Shown piece by piece: positions 17,859-25,632 of a stretch of DNA of 64,000 nt (its first letter is position 1; the number at the start of each line of letters is the position of its first letter). The stretch is from NCBI RefSeq assembly GCF_030814995.1, contig NZ_JAUSVX010000003.1:496001-560000 (forward strand), in the 5' to 3' direction. This DNA comes from Labrys wisconsinensis. GTDB lineage: Bacteria; Pseudomonadota; Alphaproteobacteria; Rhizobiales; Labraceae. The position numbers and the translations under genes were made by a program. The notes below the pieces were generated by a model. It had not been told where the DNA came from. It worked only from the letters and a program-made list of their open reading frames with translations, and made no database searches.

Positions 17859-18805
17859 GTCCTGTCCTTCCACACGGTTTCGAGGGCTTTTGCATGCAGC
17901 GCGTCGGCCCCGGCCCGGTCGGGCAGGCCGGGGATGACGCCGAGCCGGGTGCAGGCGATGGCGCCGCAGACCACGCCGAAGCGCACGGCCTCGACGATGC
18001 CGCGCCCTTCCGCCAGCGCCACGGCGAAGCCGGAATTGAAGGCGTCCCCCGCGCCGGTCGTGTCGACCACCTCGACCGGCACGGCCGGCACCATCACGTC
18101 CAGCTCGTCGGTGAGGACGAGGGCGCCGCTGCGGCCGAGCGTGACGACCACGTTGCGCACGCCGCGGCGGCGCAGCTCGCCGGCGAGCTCGCGCGAGGAG
18201 CGCGGATCGTCGGCGGGCAGGCCGAGCAGGATGCGCAGCTCGCTCTCGTTCGGCGTCAGGTAGTCGACATGGGCGAAGAGGCCGTCGGGCACGGGCCGCG
18301 CCGGCGCCGGGTTGAGGATGGTCCGGGCGCCGTGGCGGCGGCCGAGCTCCATGGCGCGGGCGGCGGCGGCCGTCGGGATCTCCAGGACGGTCATGACGAC
18401 GTCGCTCCCGGCGATGCGCGCCTCGCCCGCATCGACCGCCGCGGCGTCGAGCAGCTCGTTGGCGCCCATGTCGAGGATGATGAAGTTCTCGCCCTTCTGG
18501 TTGAGGATGATGAAGCCGACGCCGGTGGCGCGCTCGCTGCGCGCCGTGACCAGCGAGGCGTCGACGCCCTCGGCGGCATAGAGGTCGGTGGCGATGCCGG
18601 CGAGCTTGTCGGTGCCGATCATCGCCAGCAGGCAGGAGCGGGCCCCGAGCCGGGCAGTCCCGACCGCCTGGTTCGAGCCCTTGCCGCCCGGCCCCATGTC
18701 GAAATCGGTGCCGAGCATGGTCTCGCCGAAGATCGGCAGCTTCGGTGCCCGCATGGTCAAGCCGACCGCGAAGCTGCCGACGATGGTGATGTCTGGCCTT
18801 GTCAT
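17855..18805 (-). CDS. PfkB family sugar kinase (ribokinase-like)
   Basis: ATP-dependent sugar kinase of about 316 residues. It has the N-terminal PfkB glycine motif (GPGGKGSNQAVGTARLGA) and the C-terminal signature VVDTTGAGDAFNSGFAVAL with the catalytic Asp. LTPNESELRILLG is the usual conserved segment before the ATP site. The second residue block VGSFAVGLTMRAPKLPIFGET replaces the NxD seen in strict ribokinases, so the substrate may not be ribose. ATG at 18805 is chosen; GTG at 18811 would add two residues. Overlaps rbsD by 4 nt and follows the transporter genes. Confidence 0.92.
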   Translation of the reverse strand: MTRPDITIVGSFAVGLTMRAPKLPIFGETMLGTDFDMGPGGKGSNQAVGTARLGARSCLLAMIGTDKLAGIATDLYAAEGVDASLVTARSERATGVGFIILNQKGENFIILDMGANELLDAAAVDAGEARIAGSDVVMTVLEIPTAAAARAMELGRRHGARTILNPAPARPVPDGLFAHVDYLTPNESELRILLGLPADDPRSSRELAGELRRRGVRNVVVTLGRSGALVLTDELDVMVPAVPVEVVDTTGAGDAFNSGFAVALAEGRGIVEAVRFGVVCGAIACTRLGVIPGLPDRAGADALHAKALETVWKDRT

Positions 18806-18816
18806 CGACACCTCGT

Positions 18817-20328
18817 TCAGGACGCCATTGCCCGCGCCAGGATCGCCTCCTCGCTGATCCCGCCCCTCCCCAGCTCGCCGGCGATGCGGCCGGCGCGCAG
18901 CACCAGGACACGCTCGGCGTTGAGGATCAGCTCGGGGATCTCGGAGGAGATCAGCACCACGGCCACGCCGTCCCCGGCGATGGCGCGCAGGATGGCGTAG
19001 ATCTCGGCCTTGGCCCCGACATCGATGCCGCGGGTCGGCTCGTGCAGCACCAGCACGCGCGGATCGGTGACGAGGCTGCGGCCGAGGATGATCTTCTGCT
19101 GGTTGCCGCCCGACAGGGTGCGCAGCTTCTGGCCGAGCCGGGCGATGCGGGCGTCGAGCCGGGCGACCTGGGCGCGCGCCTCGCGCCGGATGGCAGCGCG
19201 CCTGAGCAGGCCGGCGACGGAGAAACGGGGAAGCGAGGCGGAGACCACGTTGTCAGCGACGCTCATCGCCATCAGGCCGCCGGCCCCGCGCCGGTCGGCC
19301 GGCACGAAGGCGAGGCCGTTGCGGATCGAGCCGGCCGGATCGAGCGGGCGCAGCACCCGCCCGTCGATCGTCACCGTGCCGGTGCGGGGGGCGAGGCCGA
19401 ACAGGGCTTCGCCGAGCCCGTCCTTGCCCGAATCCGGCAGGCCGCCGATGCCCAGGATCTCGCCGGCGCGGACCTCGAAGCCGACGCGGTCGAGGCCGGG
19501 CGCGGTCAAATTCTCGACCGACAGCACGACGGCCGCGCCACGCGAATCCGCCGCCGGATCGAGCGACCAGGGCCGGGCTCCGGCGAGCTCGCGGCCGACC
19601 ATGGCGCGGATCAGCCGCGCCTCCGACAGATCGTCGTTGTCGAGCGTCTCGATGGTGCGCCCGTCGCGCATCACGGTGATGCGGTCGGCGAGGTCGAGCA
19701 CCTCGCGCAGGTGGTGCGAGACATAGATCACCGTCACGCCCTCGCCCTTGAGCTGGCGCACCACCTCGAACAGCCGCTCGCTCTCGCGCCGCGACAGCGC
19801 CGAGTTGGGCTCGTCGAGCACGAGGACGCGGGCACGCTGGCGCACCGCCCCGGCGATCTCGACGAGCTGCATCTCGGCGACGGTCAGGCGGCCGACCTTG
19901 GTGTCGGGGTCGAGATGGTCCATGCCGAGCCGGGCGAGCGCCGCGCGCGCCTCGATGCGCATGCGTGCCCGCGGCACCAGCGAGGCGACGGGCCGCGCCG
20001 CCATCTCAGCCATCATGATGTTCTCGGCGATGCTGAGCGTCGGGCAGAGCGCCAGCTCCTGATAGACCACGACGATGCCGGCGGCGCGGCTGTCGAGCGG
20101 CGAGGCGAAGCGCCGCGGCCGGCCGTCGAGGCGCACCTCGCCGCCGTCGGGCTGCAGGTCGCCGGCCAGGATGTTCATCAGCGTCGACTTGCCGGCGCCG
20201 TTCTCGCCGATCACGGCATGGACCTCGCCGGCGCGGAAGCCGACGGCGATGCGGTCGAGCGCCAGCACGCCGGGGAAGCGCTTGGTCACGCCGGCGATCT
20301 CGAGCATGGGCGTCGGGGAATCGGTCAT
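18817..20328 (-). CDS. Sugar ABC transporter ATPase, tandem (RbsA/MglA type)
   Basis: Cytoplasmic ATPase of 503 residues with two fused nucleotide-binding domains. Domain 1 has a normal Walker A (GENGAGKST), Walker B (VLVLDEPNSAL) and His switch (YVSHHLREV). Its signature region is LTVAEMQLVEIAGA. Domain 2 has the degenerate Walker A usual for the family (GLPDSGKDG) but an intact LSGGNQQK and VLHEPTRGIDVGAK. It powers import with the adjacent permease and binding protein. ATG at 20328 is the natural start; longer frames upstream only read the hairpin region. Confidence 0.93.
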   Translation of the reverse strand: MTDSPTPMLEIAGVTKRFPGVLALDRIAVGFRAGEVHAVIGENGAGKSTLMNILAGDLQPDGGEVRLDGRPRRFASPLDSRAAGIVVVYQELALCPTLSIAENIMMAEMAARPVASLVPRARMRIEARAALARLGMDHLDPDTKVGRLTVAEMQLVEIAGAVRQRARVLVLDEPNSALSRRESERLFEVVRQLKGEGVTVIYVSHHLREVLDLADRITVMRDGRTIETLDNDDLSEARLIRAMVGRELAGARPWSLDPAADSRGAAVVLSVENLTAPGLDRVGFEVRAGEILGIGGLPDSGKDGLGEALFGLAPRTGTVTIDGRVLRPLDPAGSIRNGLAFVPADRRGAGGLMAMSVADNVVSASLPRFSVAGLLRRAAIRREARAQVARLDARIARLGQKLRTLSGGNQQKIILGRSLVTDPRVLVLHEPTRGIDVGAKAEIYAILRAIAGDGVAVVLISSEIPELILNAERVLVLRAGRIAGELGRGGISEEAILARAMAS

Positions 20329-20341
20329 GGCCTGATCCGGG

Positions 20342-20368
20342 CGGCGGCGGCCTGTCGGGCCGCCGCCG
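20342..20368 (-). terminator. Intercistronic hairpin after the sugar-binding protein gene
   Basis: Eleven-base-pair stem (CGGCGGCGGCC on the plus strand, its complement after a TGTCG loop) in the 46-bp gap between the binding-protein stop and the ATPase start. No U-tract follows. By analogy with other binding-protein operons it probably protects the upstream message or partly attenuates, giving more binding protein than ATPase. Confidence 0.5.
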
Positions 20369-20374
20369 AACCCC

Positions 20375-21343
20375 TCACTTCTTGGCGACTTCGGCGATAT
20401 TGTCCTTGGCGTAGACCTTGACGCCGGTATCGACATTGTCGATCGGCGTGCCCTTGAGGAACTTGACGAGCAGGTCGACGGCCGCGAAGCCCTGCTTCTC
20501 CGGCGCCTGGTCGATCGTAGCCTGGATCTCGCCCTCCTCGACGAGCTGCACGGTCTGGTCGAGCAGGTCGAAGCCGACGACCTTGACCTTGCCGGTGGCG
20601 CCGTTGCGCTTCACCCAGGTTCCGGCCGCGGGGGTCGAGCAGCATTCCAGCGACAGCACGCCGGTGACGCTCGGGTTGGCGAGCATGGCGTTCTCGATCT
20701 CCGAATAGATCTTCTGCGGATCGGTGCCGGTGTTGAGCGTGTTGACGACCTCGATGCCGGGCGAATCCTTCAGCGCCTCCCGCGCGCCCTTCTCACGGTC
20801 GAGCGACCATTGCGCCGCAGCGTCGATGGTGGTGATCAGCACCTTGCCCTTGCCGTCCAGCACCTTGGCCATCAGCTTGCCGGCCTCGCGGCCCGACTGC
20901 ACCAGGTCCTGGCCGGCGAAGGCGAGACGCTTGCTGCCGGGATTGTCGGTGTTGAAGGTCACCACCGGGATGCCGGCCGCCAGGACGCGGTCGATGACGG
21001 GAGCGAGCGCGTCGCTGGAGACGGAGGAGATGGCGAGGCCGTCCATCTTGCCCATCAGCGTCTCGATCTCGCTGATCTGGCCGTCGGCATTGGCGCCGAC
21101 CGGGCCGACGAACCTGGCATTGACCTTGTCCTCTGCCCCCGCCTTCTCGACGCCGGCCTTCATGAAGGGCGCGAACTCGTTGGAGACGTCGTGGTAGGAG
21201 ACGTAGATGTCGAGCGGCGCGCCCGAGGCGACCTTGGCCTTGATGCGATCGGCCAGCGCGAAGTCGCCGACCTTCGAGGCGGCCTGGGCCGCAGCCGGCA
21301 GCAGCACGATCGCGGCCGCCAGGACGAGATGACGGATCTTCAT
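20375..21343 (-). CDS. Periplasmic sugar-binding protein (RbsB family)
   Basis: Substrate-binding protein of 322 residues with a clear Sec signal peptide (MKIRHLVLAAAIVLLPAAAQA, cleavage before AS). The mature part is of the peptide-binding domain 4/periplasmic type I fold (DIYVSYHDVSNEFAPFMKAGVEKA; GIPVVTFNTDNPGSKRLAFAGQDL; KVVGFDLLDQTVQLVEEGEIQATIDQAP). The ligand is probably a monosaccharide or cyclitol; I cannot specify it. ATG at 21343 has GGGGAGG upstream. Lies between permease and ATPase genes, an order less common than binding protein first. Confidence 0.92.
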   Translation of the reverse strand: MKIRHLVLAAAIVLLPAAAQAASKVGDFALADRIKAKVASGAPLDIYVSYHDVSNEFAPFMKAGVEKAGAEDKVNARFVGPVGANADGQISEIETLMGKMDGLAISSVSSDALAPVIDRVLAAGIPVVTFNTDNPGSKRLAFAGQDLVQSGREAGKLMAKVLDGKGKVLITTIDAAAQWSLDREKGAREALKDSPGIEVVNTLNTGTDPQKIYSEIENAMLANPSVTGVLSLECCSTPAAGTWVKRNGATGKVKVVGFDLLDQTVQLVEEGEIQATIDQAPEKQGFAAVDLLVKFLKGTPIDNVDTGVKVYAKDNIAEVAKK

Positions 21344-21371
21344 TGGTTTCCTCCCCTTGGTGTTGTTGCAG

Positions 21372-22394
21372 TCAACCCGCGCGGCGGGTCGTCCATTTGT
21401 CGATGCCGACGGCGATGATGATGACGAGGCCGATCAGGAGCTCCTGCACGAAGGGCGACACGCCCAGCAGCACCAGGCCGTTGCGCATGACGCCGATGAT
21501 CAGCACCCCGAGGATGGTGCCGAGAATGGTGCCTTCCCCGCCCGACAGCGAGGCGCCGCCGACGATGGTCGCGGCGATGACGTCAAGCTCGAGGCCGAGG
21601 CCGGTGCGGCCGGCCTGGCCGCTCGGCAGGAAGGCGAGGCTGAGGATGCCGGCGAAGGCGGCGAGCGCGCCCATGACCACGAAGGCCGATATCTTCACCG
21701 CGTCGACGCGGATGCCCGAGACGCGCGCCGCCTTGGCGCTGCCGCCGACGGCGAAGACGCGGAAGCCGAAATTGGTGCAGGACAGCACGAACCAGGCGAT
21801 CGCCGCGACCAGGGCGAAGAACACAAGCTGCATCGGCACGACGCCGAAGAGATAGCCCTGGCCCATGTAGCTGAAGGCGTCCAGCACCGCCGGCAGGGCG
21901 CCGTTGCGCACGTTGACGGTGACGGGCTGGCCATTGGTCAGGATCAGCGCCGCGCCGCGCACGATGCTCAGCATGCCGAGCGTGGCGATCAGCGAGGGCA
22001 GCCGGCCATGGGTCGCGAGCAGGCCGTTGACGAGGCCGATCGCCATGCCCGCGAGCACGCCGACGCCGAGCGCCGGCACGAGCGGCCAGCCGTCGACGAT
22101 CAGCATGCCGGTCGCCAGGCCCGCGAAGGCATAGGTCGAGCCGACGGAAAGATCGACCTCCCCGGCGATCAGCACGAAGGTCATGCCGACCGCCATGATG
22201 CCGAGCAGCGAGACCTGCCGCCCGACATTGAACAGGTTCAGCGACGTCAGGAAGCCCTCGGTCGCGAACGACAGGAACAGGCACAGCACGAGGAGAGCGA
22301 TGAAGACGCCCGCCTCGCGTGCCCGCAGCAACCGCGACGGTGAGAACCGGCTGGTGCCGGACGCGCGCGCGCCGGCCCTGACCGCATCGACCAT
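21372..22394 (-). CDS. Sugar ABC transporter permease (RbsC family)
   Basis: Integral membrane permease of 340 residues with about ten hydrophobic segments. Family landmarks include LLGIMAVGMTFVLIAGEVDLSVGSTYAFAG near residue 70, GLVNGLLATHGRLPSLIATLGM, and the C-terminal IVGGASLSGGEGTILGTILGVLIIGVMRNGL. It pairs with the tandem ATPase downstream. ATG at 22394 has GGGAGGAG just upstream. It lies 127 bp after the PhyH gene on the same strand and 28 bp before the binding-protein gene. Confidence 0.93.
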   Translation of the reverse strand: MVDAVRAGARASGTSRFSPSRLLRAREAGVFIALLVLCLFLSFATEGFLTSLNLFNVGRQVSLLGIMAVGMTFVLIAGEVDLSVGSTYAFAGLATGMLIVDGWPLVPALGVGVLAGMAIGLVNGLLATHGRLPSLIATLGMLSIVRGAALILTNGQPVTVNVRNGALPAVLDAFSYMGQGYLFGVVPMQLVFFALVAAIAWFVLSCTNFGFRVFAVGGSAKAARVSGIRVDAVKISAFVVMGALAAFAGILSLAFLPSGQAGRTGLGLELDVIAATIVGGASLSGGEGTILGTILGVLIIGVMRNGLVLLGVSPFVQELLIGLVIIIAVGIDKWTTRRAG

Positions 22395-22521
22395 ATGCTC
22401 CTCCCGGCAGGCCGGACGCTTCTGCGGCGTCCCCGGCTTCCGCCCGTTTCATCCCTTCGGACGTCCGCCGCGCAGGCGGGCGACCGATCCTGCGCCCGGC
22501 ACGCCGGGCGCCGCCACCGCG

Positions 22522-23286
22522 TCAGGACGCCATGCGGAACGAGCCCGCCGGCACCTTGCGCAACTCCTCGTAATTGCCGTATTCGCGCACCTTCTTGAAC
22601 GGCGCGTTCTCCACCGCGTTGTAGGAACAGATATAGCCCCAGCGATAGGTGTCCGAGCGGTTCGCATCGGAGCGGTGCAGGAGGTTGCCGTCGAAGACCA
22701 GGGCGTCGCCCTCGTCCATCTCGACATAGACGTGCTCGTAGCGCCTGAGCGCCGCCTCCAGGTGCTCCTGCTCGACATTGGTCTGGCCGTCCTCGCGGAC
22801 ATGGTTGAGGCGGCCGAGCTTGTGCGTGCCCTTGAGCACCTGCAGGCAGCCGTTCTCGCGCGTCGCCTTGTCGAGGGCGACATAGATGCTCATCATCTCG
22901 GGCGCGAGGCAGCCGTAATTGTACCAGTAGCCGAAATCCTGGTGCCACTCCCAGGCGCCGCCCTCGTTGGGCTGCTTCATCGTCATCTTGTGGCTGTAGA
23001 GGTAGACCGGCTTGCCGACGGCGTCCTGCGCCAGGTCGACCATGCGCTCGTCGCGCGCCAGGAGCCCGTACTGGTCGTCCTCGGCCCTGGTCCACATCTT
23101 CAGCAGGGTGGTCTTGCCCTCCTTGTCGCCCTTGGACATCACGCCGCCGGCGCTGGTCTCGGCCTCGAGCTGCCGCCGCGCCTGGCCGCGGAACGCGGCG
23201 ACCTCGTCGGCGCTCAGCAGTCCCCGGCGGATGATATAGCCGTCGCGAGCATAGAGGCCCGCCTCTTCCCTGGTCATCGCGATCAT
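22522..23286 (-). CDS. Phytanoyl-CoA dioxygenase (PhyH) family protein, first of the sugar operon
   Basis: Fe(II)/2-oxoglutarate-type oxygenase of 254 residues. The iron triad is visible as His115 and Asp117 (WHQDF) and His204 (LLHRSDAN); Arg215 in TYRW would bind 2-oxoglutarate. NGCLQVLKGTHKLG is the usual conserved strand. It heads the minus-strand operon of a sugar importer, kinase and mutarotase, so it may hydroxylate the imported compound or a derivative; that is inference. ATG at 23286 has GAAGAGA upstream; ATG at 23277 is an alternative. Divergent from an AraC regulator. Confidence 0.88.
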   Translation of the reverse strand: MIAMTREEAGLYARDGYIIRRGLLSADEVAAFRGQARRQLEAETSAGGVMSKGDKEGKTTLLKMWTRAEDDQYGLLARDERMVDLAQDAVGKPVYLYSHKMTMKQPNEGGAWEWHQDFGYWYNYGCLAPEMMSIYVALDKATRENGCLQVLKGTHKLGRLNHVREDGQTNVEQEHLEAALRRYEHVYVEMDEGDALVFDGNLLHRSDANRSDTYRWGYICSYNAVENAPFKKVREYGNYEELRKVPAGSFRMAS

Positions 23287-23420
23287 CGGTCTCTTCCCGG
23301 TCCCGACGCGGCGGCCATTCTGCCGTTCCGGCCTTCTCGCGCCCTTGCGGGGCGCCGGGCCGCTGCGTCGATGTCCTCACCTAGCGCAGCGAGCCTATGC
23401 CGGCCGGCCGCCCTGGAAAA

Positions 23421-23450
23421 TGGACGAACTGCACAGAGTTTTTGTATAAA
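23421..23450 (+). promoter_or_regulatory. Promoter of AraC regulator with predicted leaderless transcript
   Basis: Possible -35 TGGACG (23421-23426) and a good -10 TATAAA (23445-23450). The -10 ends only 6 nt before the ATG at 23457, so transcription would begin at or next to the start codon and no Shine-Dalgarno sequence exists. Confidence 0.45.
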
Positions 23451-23456
23451 ACGCGC

Positions 23457-24308
23457 ATGAGCAAGACGACCGCTTTCCTGGAAAGCCTGCACTATGTCCC
23501 CGAGGCGGGATGGACCCGCAGCGCCTTCAGCGTGGTGCGCGCCGGCAAGGTGGCGGCCGCGCCGGGCTACGGCATCGAGCGCGCCAGCCATACCGGCCAG
23601 GACATCCTCTACTGCCTCTCCGGCGCGGGCCTGGTCGAGACGCTGGGCCAGCGGCTGGAGGTGCAGGCGGGCCAGCTCGCCTGGATCGCCAACGAAGCGC
23701 CGCACGCGCATCGGGCCGACACGCTGGCGCCGTGGACGCTGCTCTGGTTCCGCTTCGACGGGCCGAACCCGCCGGCCCTGCGCGCGAAGCTGTTCGGCGA
23801 CGGGGCGCCGCGGGCAACGATGCCGGAATCCGGCCCGCTCGCCGCCTGGTTCGAGCGCCTGTTCGCGGCGATGCGCGGCCGCGAGATCGGCCTCGACCTG
23901 CGCCTCAACCAGCTCGTCGGCGAGTTCCTGGCCATCGTCGACCAGGCGCGGCTCGGGCCGGAGGCGCCGCGCCTACCCGCGACGCTGATCGCCACGCTGG
24001 CCGCCATGCGGGCCGACCTCAAGCGAGGCTGGGACGCCGACGAGCTCGCCGCGCTGACCCGCCTCAGCCCATCGCAGACACGGCGGCTGTTCCGCCGGCA
24101 CCTGCGCGCCAGCCCGCGGCAATGGCTGCTGCGCGAGCGGCTGATGCACGCCCAGTCGCTGATCGTCCAGAGCGGGGCTCCGCTCGCCGAGATCGCCGAG
24201 ACGTGCGGCTTCTGCGACGTCTACCACTTCAGCCGCGACTTCAAGCGCTCGGTCGGCCTCTCCCCCGCCGCCTGGCGCCGCAGCGAGCTCGGCGGGAGCG
24301 GGCGGTGA
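23457..24308 (+). CDS. AraC family regulator of the divergent sugar operon
   Basis: A 283-residue regulator with an N-terminal AraC_binding-type cupin (GIERASHTGQDILYCLSGAGLVETLGQRLEVQAGQLAWI), typical of sugar-responsive members. The C-terminal helix-turn-helix pair is DADELAALTRLSPSQTRRLFRRHLRASPRQWLLRERLMHAQ and APLAEIAETCGFCDVYHFSRDFKRSVGLSPAAWRR. It diverges from the PhyH-transporter operon with 170 bp between starts, so it is the likely activator. ATG at 23457 lies immediately downstream of a -10 box, implying leaderless translation. Confidence 0.9.
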   Translation: MSKTTAFLESLHYVPEAGWTRSAFSVVRAGKVAAAPGYGIERASHTGQDILYCLSGAGLVETLGQRLEVQAGQLAWIANEAPHAHRADTLAPWTLLWFRFDGPNPPALRAKLFGDGAPRATMPESGPLAAWFERLFAAMRGREIGLDLRLNQLVGEFLAIVDQARLGPEAPRLPATLIATLAAMRADLKRGWDADELAALTRLSPSQTRRLFRRHLRASPRQWLLRERLMHAQSLIVQSGAPLAEIAETCGFCDVYHFSRDFKRSVGLSPAAWRRSELGGSGR

Positions 24309-24322
24309 TGGGCCCTGCCCGC

Positions 24323-24337
24323 TAGACGACCGGTCTA
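24323..24337. promoter_or_regulatory. TetR operator copy 1 (upstream of tetR gene)
   Basis: Perfect palindrome TAGAC-GACCG-GTCTA located 20 bp before the TetR start. The same site occurs at 25001-25015, and both are followed by ATT. Confidence 0.75.
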
Positions 24338-24357
24338 ATTTCGCGCATGGTGCCGCC

Positions 24358-24960
24358 ATGCTCGCTGCCAATGCCGACGTCCGGCAACATATCCTCGAGG
24401 TCGCCAAGCCGATCATGCTCGGCAAGGGCTTTGCCGCGGTCGGGCTGAACGAGATCCTGCAGGCGGCGGGCGTGCCGAAGGGCTCGTTCTACCACTACTT
24501 CGAATCCAAGGACGCCTTCGGCGAAGCGCTGCTCGACGCCTATTTCGCAGGCTATCTCGAGCAGGTCGACGCCGTGCTGACCGCGGGCGGCGGCAGCGCC
24601 GCGGAACGGCTGATGCGCTACTGGGCGCGATGGCGGGAGACGCAGGCGAGCGACGATCCGCAGTGCAAATGCCTCGCCGTCAAGCTCGGCGCCGAGGTCA
24701 GCGACCAGTCGGAGGCCATGCGGGCGGCGCTGCTGCGCGGCACGGACCGGCTCGTCGACCGCCTCACACGCGCCGTTGCCGAGGCCATTGCGGACGGCTC
24801 CGTCGACAGCACCATCGCTCCGTACGCGACGGCCGTGACGCTCTATCAACTCTGGCTCGGCGCCAGCCTGCTCGCCAAGATCACCCGCACCGGCCAGCCC
24901 TTCGACGCCGCGATCGCCGCGACCCGACGGATCCTGAGCCTGCCCGACCAACCCGCCTGA
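24358..24960 (+). CDS. TetR family regulator of the molybdenum hydroxylase genes
   Basis: A 200-residue repressor. The N-terminal domain is canonical (VRQHILEVAKPIMLGKGFAAVGLNEILQAAGVPKGSFYHYFESKDAFGEALL). The C-terminal domain contains PQCKCLAVKLGAEVSDQSEAMR, typical of the TetR_C_16/AcuR-like group that often controls aldehyde or electrophile detoxification; CKC could be redox or metal reactive. Palindromic sites with identical arms precede this gene and the next operon, so it probably represses both. Confidence 0.9.
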   Translation: MLAANADVRQHILEVAKPIMLGKGFAAVGLNEILQAAGVPKGSFYHYFESKDAFGEALLDAYFAGYLEQVDAVLTAGGGSAAERLMRYWARWRETQASDDPQCKCLAVKLGAEVSDQSEAMRAALLRGTDRLVDRLTRAVAEAIADGSVDSTIAPYATAVTLYQLWLGASLLAKITRTGQPFDAAIAATRRILSLPDQPA

Positions 24961-25000
24961 TGCCGTGACACAAGAGCCTCATCCAATTGCGCCGACACTC

Positions 25001-25015
25001 TAGACGACTGGTCTA
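25001..25015. promoter_or_regulatory. TetR operator copy 2 (upstream of hydroxylase operon)
   Basis: TAGAC-GACTG-GTCTA, identical in both arms to the site at 24323-24337, with one base different in the spacer. It lies 150 bp upstream of the 2Fe-2S subunit gene. The leader between 25016 and 25165 holds nothing else recognisable. Confidence 0.75.
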
Positions 25016-25165
25016 ATTCAAGAGGAGTTTCAAACTGTAAGCCCCGAAGCTTCGACCGGAGGTCGAAGCGGCACCGCCGTCGAGGCTCCGGAGCTCCCTC
25101 CCTCCCCGCGTCAGTTCGTCCCCGCGTTTCGTCGCGTACCCCCTCCCTCCAACAGCGAGGCAACC

Positions 25166-25618
25166 ATGGCCTTCACCCTCACCATCAACGGAACCGCGCA
25201 TGCGGTCGATGCCGACGGCGACACGCCGCTCCTCTGGGTGCTGCGCGACGTGCTCGGCATGACCGGCACCAAGTTCGGCTGCGGCGCGGCGCTGTGCGGC
25301 GCCTGCACGGTGCATGTCGACGGGCAGGCGGTGCGCTCCTGCGTCACCACCATCGACAGCCTCGGCGACAGCAAGGTCACCACGATCGAGGCGATCGGCG
25401 GGACGGCGCAGGGCAAGGCGCTGCAGCAGGCTTGGCTCGACCTCGAAGTGGTGCAGTGCGGCTATTGCCAGTCCGGCCAATTGATGTCGGCGGCGGCCCT
25501 GCTCGCCGGCACGCCGAAGCCCACCGATGCCGATATCGACGCGGCGATGTCCGGGAATGTCTGTCGCTGCGGCACCTATCAACGCATCCGCGCCGCGATC
25601 CATCGCGCTGCGGCTTGA
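25166..25618 (+). CDS. 2Fe-2S subunit of xanthine dehydrogenase-family hydroxylase (IorA-like)
   Basis: Small electron-transfer subunit of 150 residues. The plant-ferredoxin-type cluster ligands are Cys39, 44, 47 and 59 ([16 protein letters not shown]). The second, all-helical cluster domain uses Cys98, 101, 133 and 135 ([17 protein letters not shown]). It pairs with the molybdopterin subunit downstream; ligands for both clusters are intact. No FAD subunit or cytochrome subunit follows, as in isoquinoline 1-oxidoreductase-type enzymes. Fifteen bp to the next start. Confidence 0.94.
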   Translation: MAFTLTINGTAHAVDADGDTPLLWVLRDVLGMTGTKFGCGAALCGACTVHVDGQAVRSCVTTIDSLGDSKVTTIEAIGGTAQGKALQQAWLDLEVVQCGYCQSGQLMSAAALLAGTPKPTDADIDAAMSGNVCRCGTYQRIRAAIHRAAA

Positions 25619-25632
25619 GGGGAGCTGAAATC

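Noticed and set aside
17397-18911. Possible kinase-mutarotase fusion in one frame
   Set aside because: The continuous frame reads the kinase region out of frame; the true kinase and RbsD are separate genes with a 4-nt overlap.
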